This document shows positions 47,364 through 55,059 of a stretch of DNA of 64,000 nt, piece after piece. This stretch comes from an uncultured Cellvibrio sp. (GTDB taxonomy: Bacteria; Pseudomonadota; Gammaproteobacteria; Pseudomonadales; Cellvibrionaceae): assembly GCA_946480695.1 (NCBI GenBank), contig CAMLKG010000014.1:1-64000 (forward strand). Direction: 5' to 3'. A program made the translations under genes and the position numbers. Under the pieces are notes generated by a model. The model saw only the letters and a program-made list of their open reading frames with translations. It was not told the origin of the DNA and ran no database searches. Positions within the stretch are counted from its first letter, which is position 1, and the number at the start of each line of letters is the position of its first letter.

Positions 47364-48146
47364 ATGAGTATTGTTCAGCAGCGCAGCCCGGAAGAATTAC
47401 AACATGTGCCGCGCCCCATCGTTGCCTGGGGTGGCCACTACGCCAATGGCGATGAAATACCCGCACACACCCATCCGCGGGCGCAACTGTTATACGCGGT
47501 GGAAGGTGTCATGCGGGTGGTTACGCCGGATAGCGTATGGACTATTCCCTCCCATCGTGCCCTTTGGGTACCGCCGGATGTGGAGCACCATTCGTTCATG
47601 ATGAGCGACCTGGAAATGCGCACCCTTTATATCAGTGCGGATATCCCCCTTGCGCTGGGTACGCAGTGCCGGGCGATTTCAGTCTCCAATTTATTGCGCG
47701 AATTGATCTTGAGCCTATTGGAGGAACCGGCTGAATACCCTGTCCCTGGGCGTGGCGAGCATTTGGTGGCGTTGATTTTGATGGAAATTGATCGGGCTGC
47801 CACCCAATCCGTGCAAATACCCTGGCCACAGGATCGCCGGTTGCAACGGGTTTGCCATTTGCTGATGAGCGCACCGGGCGTTAATCGCACCATTGAGGAA
47901 TTGGCGGAGTTGGCGGGCGCGAGCGCACGGACATTAATACGGTTGTTCCCGCGGGAAACCGGTTTGAAGTATCGCCAGTGGCTGCAACAAGTGCAGTTGG
48001 CGGAAGCGCTGTGCCGGTTAGGGCGAGGTGAAAATATCGCACGCATTTCCGACGCGCTTGGCTATGCCAATCCCAGCGCCTTTTCAGCGATGTTCAAGCG
48101 CACCTTCGGGGTCGCGCCGAATCAATATTTCAATGACCGGCGTTGA
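47364..48146 (+). CDS. AraC-family regulator with cupin domain
   Basis: 260 aa from ATG 47364, behind GGAG; the frame opens ten codons earlier. N-terminal cupin-like sensor (GDEIPAHTHPRAQLLYAVEG, WVPPDVEHHSF) and C-terminal double helix-turn-helix (TIEELAELAGASARTLIRLFPRETG, SDALGYANPSAFSAMFKRTFG). This architecture is that of the NimR/YeaM type, which controls a divergent MFS exporter; the divergent Fsr-like gene here fits that arrangement. Confidence 0.9.
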   Translation: MSIVQQRSPEELQHVPRPIVAWGGHYANGDEIPAHTHPRAQLLYAVEGVMRVVTPDSVWTIPSHRALWVPPDVEHHSFMMSDLEMRTLYISADIPLALGTQCRAISVSNLLRELILSLLEEPAEYPVPGRGEHLVALILMEIDRAATQSVQIPWPQDRRLQRVCHLLMSAPGVNRTIEELAELAGASARTLIRLFPRETGLKYRQWLQQVQLAEALCRLGRGENIARISDALGYANPSAFSAMFKRTFGVAPNQYFNDRR

Positions 48147-48157
48147 TGGCAGACGCA

Positions 48158-48400
48158 CTAACGAAAAGGATGCCGGTTTTCCTTCAAGGGCTTTAATAGG
48201 CCTTCCAATCCGTTCAAACGGATTTCATACATCAGCCCTAACAGATTGCCGAGCTTTCCTGTCGGGAAACCCTCGCGCGCCATCCACACCAAATAATGTT
48301 CCGGTATGTCCGCGATTACATGGCCTGCGTATTTGCCATAGGGCATGGGCGTGGTGACCAGTTCCTTTAGCAATTGTGGGTCGAACGGAAACTGTCCCAC
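48158..48400 (-). CDS. DUF3820 family protein
   Basis: 80 aa from GTG 48400, which follows AGGTGG by five bases and begins two bases after the yciH stop; a TTG at 48415 would overlap yciH. The MPYGKYAGHVIADIPEHYLVWMAREGFP and LGLMYEIRLNGLE segments are diagnostic of DUF3820, a small family sometimes called a quorum-sensing-regulated virulence factor in Pseudomonas. No catalytic residues known. Convergent with the AraC gene, 11 bases apart. Confidence 0.88.
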   Translation of the reverse strand: MGQFPFDPQLLKELVTTPMPYGKYAGHVIADIPEHYLVWMAREGFPTGKLGNLLGLMYEIRLNGLEGLLKPLKENRHPFR

Positions 48401-48401
48401 C

Positions 48402-48731
48402 TTAACCACCTGCAAGTTTTACGCTAAAGCCGCGTTTTTCCAGCTCGGCTTTTAGCTTTTCCCGCTGGTCACCCTGGATTTCGATCACTCCGTCCTTTAC
48501 GGAGCCACCGACGCCGCAAAGCACTTTCAAGGCTTTGGCAAGGTCTTTTAACCGGGTTTCATCCAGCAGGACGCCGCTGATGGTAGTAACGCCTTTACCG
48601 TTGCGTCCGGCGGTCTCGCGACGAATACGCACTATGCCATCGCCCTGGGGCGTGGAGGCCACAGGTTTTTCGTCCTTGATGCGACCGGTTTCGGTGGAAT
48701 AAACGAGGCGGGAGTTTTTTTCTTTGCTCAT
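48402..48731 (-). CDS. yciH: YciH, SUI1/eIF1-like translation factor
   Basis: 109 aa from ATG 48731 (E. coli YciH 108); the much longer open frame to 49064 runs antisense through the esterase gene and has no family support. RLVYSTETGRI at the N-terminus, then VRIRRETAGRNGKGVTTISG and the CGVGGSVKDGVIEIQGD segment typical of SUI1 domains. Bacterial YciH has been linked to initiation fidelity. In operon with DUF3820, and divergent from the EstB-like gene (81-base gap). Confidence 0.94.
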   Translation of the reverse strand: MSKEKNSRLVYSTETGRIKDEKPVASTPQGDGIVRIRRETAGRNGKGVTTISGVLLDETRLKDLAKALKVLCGVGGSVKDGVIEIQGDQREKLKAELEKRGFSVKLAGG

Positions 48732-48812
48732 GATGGGGTCTCTTGCGATTGCCTGGCTAATTCCAGGTGCCGGGGCTGGTAGAATGCGCGCAACTTTGAA
48801 CGGGAATTGTAT

Positions 48813-50012
48813 ATGTCGATCCATGTAAATGGCCAATGGTCCGCTAAATGGCAACCCTTGGTAGATACTTTTATCGCCAACTTTGCGATGGGAGAGGTTG
48901 GTGCGGGGCTGGCTTTGCATTATCGCAACGAACTGGTGGTCAATATTTGGGCCGGGCAACGCAGCAATAAATTGGCGGGTATTGAGCAGCAAGAGTGGGA
49001 CGAGCAAACACTGGTTAATATTTTCTCGGCGGGCAAGGGGCTGGTGGCGCTCTGTGTTTTGCAACTCGTGGCCGAGGGAAAATTATCCCTGGATGAACCG
49101 GTTGCCAGCTATTGGCCCGAGTTTGCCCAAGCCGGTAAGGGCGACATAAGCATTCGCCAATTGCTCTGTCATCGCGCCGGTTTATCGGCATTCCGCCAAC
49201 ATATCGCCAACGAACAAATATTTGACTGGAATGCGATGGCAAATGCCGTTACCGCAGAAATGCCCTGGTGGACACCCGATACGGCCCAGGGATATTCGCC
49301 TTTTATGTTTGGCTGGACCCTCGGGGAAATTATCAAGCGCGCGAGTGGCTATGCCAGCGTAAATGATTATTTTCAGGCAAATGTAGCCAGGCCCCTGGAA
49401 GTGAATTGCCATTTTGGCGTACCCGATGCGTTGCTGCATCACATTGCCGATACAGGCCCGTTAAAACGCCCGGCGGGTTTACCGAATTTTTCCACCGGTG
49501 CGGACAGCATCGCCCTTGGAAAAATCATGAAAGCGGATCCACGCGGGGTTACCAATCGCGCGTTTTCCAATCCCATTAGCCTGATGACAGCGACTAACAC
49601 GCGCGAGTGGCGACAGGCACAAATCCCAGCCGCTAATGCCCATGCCGATGCCCGCGCACTGGCCACTATTTACGGCAGGCTTGCCACTTCTACCGATTTA
49701 TTGGCTGGGACTGTGCTGCCGCTATGCTGGCAAGAGCAAACATTTGAACACGACCAAACCCTGGGATTGCCGTTACGATTTAGCCATGGATTTATGTTAT
49801 CCCAGCACCAGCGCGCCGATTGCCGTTACGGGCGCGGTGCGCGCGCCTTCGGTCATCCCGGGGCGGGTGGGTGTGTGGCCTTTGCCGATCCGGATTTCCA
49901 ATTGGGGTTTGGCTACGTTACCCACCGCATGGGACAAGGTTTGTTAATTGACGAGCGCGCGATGAAATTAATTGATGCTGCCTACGCAATTCTGGAGCAA
50001 CACCATGACTGA
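48813..50012 (+). CDS. EstB-like serine esterase, beta-lactamase fold
   Basis: 399 aa from ATG 48813, without signal peptide, so cytoplasmic. The SxxK nucleophile motif is S72-AGK (NIFSAGKGLVAL), a Tyr motif is in GYSPFMFGWTLG, and a Gly-rich HPGAGG replaces KTG; these features are those of family VIII carboxylesterases (EstB type) rather than true beta-lactamases. The natural substrate is unknown. The stop overlaps the slyX start by eight bases, implying coupled translation. Confidence 0.9.
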   Translation: MSIHVNGQWSAKWQPLVDTFIANFAMGEVGAGLALHYRNELVVNIWAGQRSNKLAGIEQQEWDEQTLVNIFSAGKGLVALCVLQLVAEGKLSLDEPVASYWPEFAQAGKGDISIRQLLCHRAGLSAFRQHIANEQIFDWNAMANAVTAEMPWWTPDTAQGYSPFMFGWTLGEIIKRASGYASVNDYFQANVARPLEVNCHFGVPDALLHHIADTGPLKRPAGLPNFSTGADSIALGKIMKADPRGVTNRAFSNPISLMTATNTREWRQAQIPAANAHADARALATIYGRLATSTDLLAGTVLPLCWQEQTFEHDQTLGLPLRFSHGFMLSQHQRADCRYGRGARAFGHPGAGGCVAFADPDFQLGFGYVTHRMGQGLLIDERAMKLIDAAYAILEQHHD

Positions 50013-50223
50013 TATCCAGGAACAACTGATTGATTTGCAAACCCGCGTTGCCTACCAGGAGGATACCCTTGAGCAATTGAACCGGGTGATCACACAGCAG
50101 GACGCCGACATCACCCTGCTTAAACAACATATCCGACTCCTCGCCCGACGCCTTGAAGACGCTGTGCGTGCACAAGGGCAAGAGCCCGGTGAAATTCCCG
50201 ATGAACGCCCGCCGCATTACTGA
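50005..50223 (+). CDS. slyX: SlyX family protein
   Basis: 72 aa from ATG 50005 (E. coli SlyX 72), with GGAG nine bases upstream inside the esterase gene. An almost entirely coiled-coil, heptad-like helix (QEQLIDLQTRVAYQEDTLEQL) followed by a Pro-rich end RPPHY, which is conserved in the family. Function unknown. In E. coli it sits beside slyD/fkpA; here it is coupled to an esterase. Confidence 0.93.
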   Translation: MTDIQEQLIDLQTRVAYQEDTLEQLNRVITQQDADITLLKQHIRLLARRLEDAVRAQGQEPGEIPDERPPHY

Positions 50224-50301
50224 CGATTTTCATCAAGAAAATAATCCGCTTTTATCTGCCGCCAAAAACCTGGCAAACCCAAAAAACAAGGCGGCGCACT
50301 G

Positions 50302-50329
50302 GTTCACATTAATGGTAAAAAATGTGAAC
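50302..50329. promoter_or_regulatory. Perfect inverted repeat upstream of the GGDEF-EAL gene
   Basis: GTTCACATT (50302-50310) and AATGTGAAC (50321-50329), a perfect 9-base inverted repeat with a 10-base A-rich spacer, 118 bases before the GGDEF-EAL start. It could be an operator or a slyX-distal hairpin; no T-run follows. Confidence 0.5.
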
Positions 50330-50447
50330 TAATCCCCGGTATCCCGGTGTCACGGAAATTCTTGTCTACACTTTGGTCTGCAAAACCTTTTTCTTAAACC
50401 ACGAGTCCGATGCCGCATTTGCGGTTATACAAGGCAAGCTTATTTCT

Positions 50448-53015
50448 ATGCAGCAATCCAATTCATCGGATGACCCGGCGATAGAATTGCCGGGTGATCT
50501 CGTTCCGGACAGTGTATTGGATACTTCCAATATTGCTCCCTGGAGTATGGAGGCGATCAGTGGGGAGCTTTTCATTACGCCGGAATTATTGGCTGCGGTA
50601 ACGCTTGATCCACCTCCCGTTAATTTCCTGGCTGACTTGCTGCAACTATTACCTACCGCAGATAAATATTTATTTATGCAGGCTTTTAATGCCGATCCGC
50701 GTGATCAGGATTATGAGCGATTGCGCTCCTGCGATTTGCGACTGGTGGGTTTGGCGGGCGAACCGCAATTGCGGTTTGTTGCCCGCTTACAACCGGCAAC
50801 GAATGATGGCAGTCGCTATTTTCAAGGCGTGATAATCGGTGCGCGCCAATTCCTGACCCAGCCTGACGATGAATATGCGCTGCAATTTCTATCCGGCTTA
50901 TTTGCGCAAAGCCCGATTCCCAGTTTAATTACCGATAAATATGGTGTAGTGCTTGATATGAACCCGGCGCTGGGACGGATGTTCCAGTTGAGCCACGAAC
51001 AGGCTGAAATGGCGGCAGGTTTTTATTCGATATTGCGCGATAAATACCTCGACAGCGACCCGATGTTATCCGCAGCCATCCAGTTGGTATACCAGCATGG
51101 GAAAGCGCAAACCATCGAAACCAATTATTTATTTCACGATATTCACAACAAGGTTCCTGCTGATAATAAAAATTTATTTTTTCGCGCAAGCTTTTTACCT
51201 ATCTGCGACCGGAAAGGCGCGGTGGAGCGGGTCCTGATCCAATTGCAGGATTTATCCCGCGAAAAAAGCGCGCGCGATGCCTTGCAGGAAAGTGAGGCAA
51301 GTTACAAAGCATTTATCACCCACAGCTCGGAAGCAATTTGGTGTTATGAAATGCAGCCGCCGGTTGCCGTTACGAAAGATGTGGGAACCCAGGTCCGGCA
51401 AATTACCGATAATGCGCGCCTGGTGGAGGCAAACAAAGTGCTGCTCACCATGCTTGGGGTTGAATCGCTGGACGATATTCTGGGAATGGGGTTAGTGGAC
51501 AGTGGTTCGCGCAATTATGTTTTTGATGTCCATTATTTCGTTAACAATAATTACCAAATGATTGACCACGATATCGTGCGCCAGGATCCCCGGGGCAAAC
51601 AATATTATTTCCAGATTTGCTGCACCGGTATCCTGGAAGACGGTTATTTAAAACGGGTGTGGGGCACCACCAAGGATATTACAGCGCGAAAACGCTACGA
51701 AGATAAATTGCGTTACCAATCCCATCATGATTCATTGACCTCGTTACCCAATCGCAACAAATTGTACCTGGATATGGAAACCTGCTTTGAACAACGCAGC
51801 GCTGAACAAATCAGCGCGTTGTTATTGATTGACCTGGACCGGTTTAAGGAAATTAACGATACCCTTGGGCATAACGTTGGCGATCACCTGTTGAAATTGA
51901 TCGGACCGCGCCTGGCCAATGAAATGTCAGAGATTCCCGGTACTGCGGCGCGTTTGGGAGGCGATGAATTCGCTGTGTTTTTACCGCGCATCCGCAGCGC
52001 CCACCAGGCTGTTGTATTCGGGCATCGCTTGCTGGATGCGCTGTCCCAGGAATTTGACCTGGAAGGCTTCACCACCCAGGTTACCGCAAGTATCGGCATT
52101 GCCATCAGCCCGCAGCAGGCGCAAGACCACCACGAATTAATGCGTTATGCCGACATCGCCATGTATTACGCTAAAAGCCAAATGCTCGGCTTATCGATCT
52201 ATAGCCCGGAGTATGATCCCCATTCGACTAAACGTTTGGCGATTGTGAGTGAACTGGGGCGCGCGATTCGCGAAAACCAGTTGTGCCTGCATTACCAACC
52301 CAAAGTATTACTGAATGAAAAACGTTGTTACGGTTTTGAAGCCTTGATTCGCTGGGTGCACCCGGAGCTTGGTTTTGTACCGCCAAACGATTTCATCCCC
52401 ATAGCGGAATTAACCAGCGTAATCCACCAGCTCACCGCCTGGGTAATAGAGCGCGCCGTAGAGCAATGCCGCCGCTGGCAAGACCAGGGCTTGGCATTGA
52501 GTGTTGCGGTGAATTTATCGGCGCGTAACTTGATGGATGACAATATTCCCAGGCTGGTCGATCGATTATTAAAAAAATATCAATTACTGCCGGCACGGCT
52601 TGAGCTGGAGATAACCGAAAGTTCCATCATGACTGACCCCACGCGCGCCTTGCGCAACCTGGAGGCCCTGCATATCCTGGGTGTGCACCTGGCCATCGAC
52701 GATTTCGGAACGGGTTATTCATCGCTGGCTTACCTTAAACGCTTGCCGGTGCAAACGTTAAAAATCGATAACTCATTTGTGCGCAATATGTTGGAAGATT
52801 TGCAGGATGAATTAATTGTCAATTCAACAATCCACCTGGCCCACAACATGGGGCTGACAGTGGTCGCAGAAGGCGTGGAAAACGAAGCCTTGCTGGAGCG
52901 TTTAAGGGAAATGGGATGCGATGAAGCCCAGGGCTATTTTATCGGCAGGCCTATGGCGGTTATAAACGCGGATGAATGGATGGTGGAATCCGGCTGGATT
53001 AAACAACCGCAGTAA
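50448..53015 (+). CDS. PAS-GGDEF-EAL protein (cyclic di-GMP turnover)
   Basis: 855 aa from ATG 50448; the frame opens at a TTG 25 codons earlier. No membrane segment, so cytoplasmic. PAS-like regions lie at about 145-265 (SPIPSLITDKYGVVLDMNPALGRMF) and 285-420, then GGDEF with an intact GGDEF at 504-508 and no I-site RxxD before it, then EAL with EALIRW at 631-636, NLSARNL, ELEITES, DDFGTGYSSL and VAEGVEN. Both the cyclase and phosphodiesterase sites look intact, so the net activity cannot be told. No co-transcribed partner. Confidence 0.92.
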   Translation: MQQSNSSDDPAIELPGDLVPDSVLDTSNIAPWSMEAISGELFITPELLAAVTLDPPPVNFLADLLQLLPTADKYLFMQAFNADPRDQDYERLRSCDLRLVGLAGEPQLRFVARLQPATNDGSRYFQGVIIGARQFLTQPDDEYALQFLSGLFAQSPIPSLITDKYGVVLDMNPALGRMFQLSHEQAEMAAGFYSILRDKYLDSDPMLSAAIQLVYQHGKAQTIETNYLFHDIHNKVPADNKNLFFRASFLPICDRKGAVERVLIQLQDLSREKSARDALQESEASYKAFITHSSEAIWCYEMQPPVAVTKDVGTQVRQITDNARLVEANKVLLTMLGVESLDDILGMGLVDSGSRNYVFDVHYFVNNNYQMIDHDIVRQDPRGKQYYFQICCTGILEDGYLKRVWGTTKDITARKRYEDKLRYQSHHDSLTSLPNRNKLYLDMETCFEQRSAEQISALLLIDLDRFKEINDTLGHNVGDHLLKLIGPRLANEMSEIPGTAARLGGDEFAVFLPRIRSAHQAVVFGHRLLDALSQEFDLEGFTTQVTASIGIAISPQQAQDHHELMRYADIAMYYAKSQMLGLSIYSPEYDPHSTKRLAIVSELGRAIRENQLCLHYQPKVLLNEKRCYGFEALIRWVHPELGFVPPNDFIPIAELTSVIHQLTAWVIERAVEQCRRWQDQGLALSVAVNLSARNLMDDNIPRLVDRLLKKYQLLPARLELEITESSIMTDPTRALRNLEALHILGVHLAIDDFGTGYSSLAYLKRLPVQTLKIDNSFVRNMLEDLQDELIVNSTIHLAHNMGLTVVAEGVENEALLERLREMGCDEAQGYFIGRPMAVINADEWMVESGWIKQPQ

Positions 53016-53055
53016 CACGCGGCACCTGGCGTTAATCTGTTCCGGATATTATGTG

Positions 53056-54537
53056 TTAGAAACTATGGTCCTGCATCTGCGCTTCGACATATTTAAGGCG
53101 TTCTTCAATCAACGCGGTGCGATAAGCATTGTCCTTGGTTAACTTCAACGCATTGCGCAATTGGATTTGGGCGCGGTCGTAAACCCCGTTCAAAATAAAA
53201 TATTCAGCGCGCGCTTCGTGCACACCCAAAATATTACCCGCCAGGCCATTCACTTCGGCCAATAAGTACCAAACATAATCATCATTGCTGCGTTTGCGGG
53301 AGTAGCGGTCCAGTATCTCGGCGCATTGTTTGTAAAGCCCGGATTTCATCAGGGCTTCTGCATGGCGAACAATTAACGGATAACTGTTCGGGTGCTTGGC
53401 CAACTGGGCTTCCAGGATGTCGAGCCCGGCCTTGTAGCGTTCGGCGGCGATTTCTATATCCGCGCGCATAATCTGGTAAGTCACGCGCCCGGGTTCTTTT
53501 TCCAACAAGGGCGCCAGGGCTTCACGCGCCGCATCGAACTGGCTGGCCTTGGTTAGGGCCAATGCCCAGCCGTAACGGCTGGCATCGGGCGACCGGCTTT
53601 CCCTATCCAATTCGCTCTTGAACATTTTGGCCGCTATTTGCGGGGTCTCTTCACTCTCCACCCGTACACGGCTGCGCATCAATTGGTATTCCAGGTCATC
53701 CATTGCGGGTTTGCGCGGATATTGCTGGGCGCGGTTGCGCGCATCGGCCACGCGGGTTTCACTGACCGGGTGGGTCAACAGATATTCGGGAGGGCGGCGA
53801 TTCAGGCGGTTTGCGCGCACCATCTCCTCAAACATGTCGGCGGCGGCATGGGGATCAAGGCCGGCTTCGATCATGGTTTGCATACCGATACGGTCAGCCT
53901 CCTGTTCGTTCTGGCGACTGAATGCAAGGGATGCCTGCTGCGCCGCAGCCTGGGTTCCCATAATAGCGGCCATCCCGGCATCGCTGTTATTGTTGGCCGC
54001 CAGTACCAGGCCCGCCAGCATTCCCGCCAGCATAGGCACCATCATATTCTTCTGCTGCTCCAGGCGGCGCGCATAATGGCGTTGGCTAAGGTGGCCCAGC
54101 TCATGGGCAAGCACCGCTGCCAGTTGGTTTTCGGTCTTCGCATAGTTCAACAATCCGGTGTGCACCCCGATGATGTTGCCGGGTACCGCGAACGCGTTGA
54201 GCGTGTTATTTTCCACGACCACCAGATCGACGCGCTTCTCGGTCAGTTGGCTATAGGGAATCAGGCGCGCGAATAATTGCTCCAAATAATTAATGACCAA
54301 TGGATCGGACGAAGTCGGCACCTGGCTGCGATAGGCGCGCAACCAGCGTTGGCCGAGTATTTTTTCCTGCACCGGCGAAATGGTTATTGAACTGGTGTCG
54401 CCGAGATCGGGTAACTCGATCTCGGCCCGGCTGGCCTGGGGGCTCACCAGCAGCCCGCCAATAAGCAGCAATGCCATACCTATGCACATCGGGAGGCGCG
54501 GGAGCAGGGTTAAAGCCGGGGAGCGAGGCATTTTCAT
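53056..54537 (-). CDS. bepA: M48 metalloprotease with TPR tail (BepA type)
   Basis: 493 aa from ATG 54537; a GTG at 54561 with AGGAG upstream is an alternative. Signal peptide ending SRA-E, zinc motif HELGH at 145-149, third ligand in NEQEADRIG, and a C-terminal half of tetratricopeptide repeats. BepA in E. coli is a periplasmic chaperone/protease that helps LptD assembly and degrades stalled LptD. That role fits the lipid A and BamA genes elsewhere in this window. Divergent from tusA, as in Pseudomonas. Confidence 0.92.
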   Translation of the reverse strand: MKMPRSPALTLLPRLPMCIGMALLLIGGLLVSPQASRAEIELPDLGDTSSITISPVQEKILGQRWLRAYRSQVPTSSDPLVINYLEQLFARLIPYSQLTEKRVDLVVVENNTLNAFAVPGNIIGVHTGLLNYAKTENQLAAVLAHELGHLSQRHYARRLEQQKNMMVPMLAGMLAGLVLAANNNSDAGMAAIMGTQAAAQQASLAFSRQNEQEADRIGMQTMIEAGLDPHAAADMFEEMVRANRLNRRPPEYLLTHPVSETRVADARNRAQQYPRKPAMDDLEYQLMRSRVRVESEETPQIAAKMFKSELDRESRSPDASRYGWALALTKASQFDAAREALAPLLEKEPGRVTYQIMRADIEIAAERYKAGLDILEAQLAKHPNSYPLIVRHAEALMKSGLYKQCAEILDRYSRKRSNDDYVWYLLAEVNGLAGNILGVHEARAEYFILNGVYDRAQIQLRNALKLTKDNAYRTALIEERLKYVEAQMQDHSF

Positions 54538-54740
54538 GGGAAGGTTAACAAGCCTGGACACGGTAAGGGTGGACTCCTGGTATGGCTGGCCAAATAGGGA
54601 AGGGCAGAAAAAATTCGGCGTAACTCTAGCCTTTTTGACGTGTAAAGACTAGGTTAGCAACTTTTTGAGACCTTTTTCCCATTAGCCGGTTCGCTCGCCT
54701 GGGTAAAAAGTTGTGTTCGGGCAGAGAACAGGACCAGATT

Positions 54741-55004
54741 ATGGCCGCTGGGCAAATTAATTGTTTTACCCAACCTGTGACCTGTGAGTTGGATGCTTCC
54801 GGGTTGCGTTGCCCCTTGCCCTTGCTGAAGGCTAAACAGGCTTTACGGGAATTGGCCCCCGGCGACTTGTTACGTGTATTGGCGACCGATGCAGGCTCGG
54901 TGCGCGACTTTCAGGCTTTTGCCCGGATCAGCGGGCATGAATTGGTTGGTTTTTGCGAGCGGGAAGCGGTCTTTTGTTATCTGCTGAAGAAAACAGCGGT
55001 TTAG
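54741..55004 (+). CDS. TusA/SirA-family sulfur carrier-like protein
   Basis: 87 aa from ATG 54741 with AGGA eight bases upstream; the frame opens at a TTG ten codons earlier. LDASGLRCPLPLLKAKQAL carries the CPxP signature with Cys24, the persulfide-accepting residue in TusA. The C-terminal strand ends CYLLKK. Family members act in tRNA thiolation or selenium/sulfur trafficking; members adjacent to a BepA-type gene occur in Pseudomonas. Which role applies here is not clear. Confidence 0.9.
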   Translation: MAAGQINCFTQPVTCELDASGLRCPLPLLKAKQALRELAPGDLLRVLATDAGSVRDFQAFARISGHELVGFCEREAVFCYLLKKTAV

Positions 55005-55059
55005 TATTCCATCAAGCACAAATTTTTTGCAGTGGATGGACAGTCAAGTGAGTGTGTCT

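Noticed and set aside
48732..49064. N-terminal extension of yciH frame by 111 codons
   Set aside because: Lies antisense within the esterase gene; YciH family length and ATG 48731 argue for the short form.
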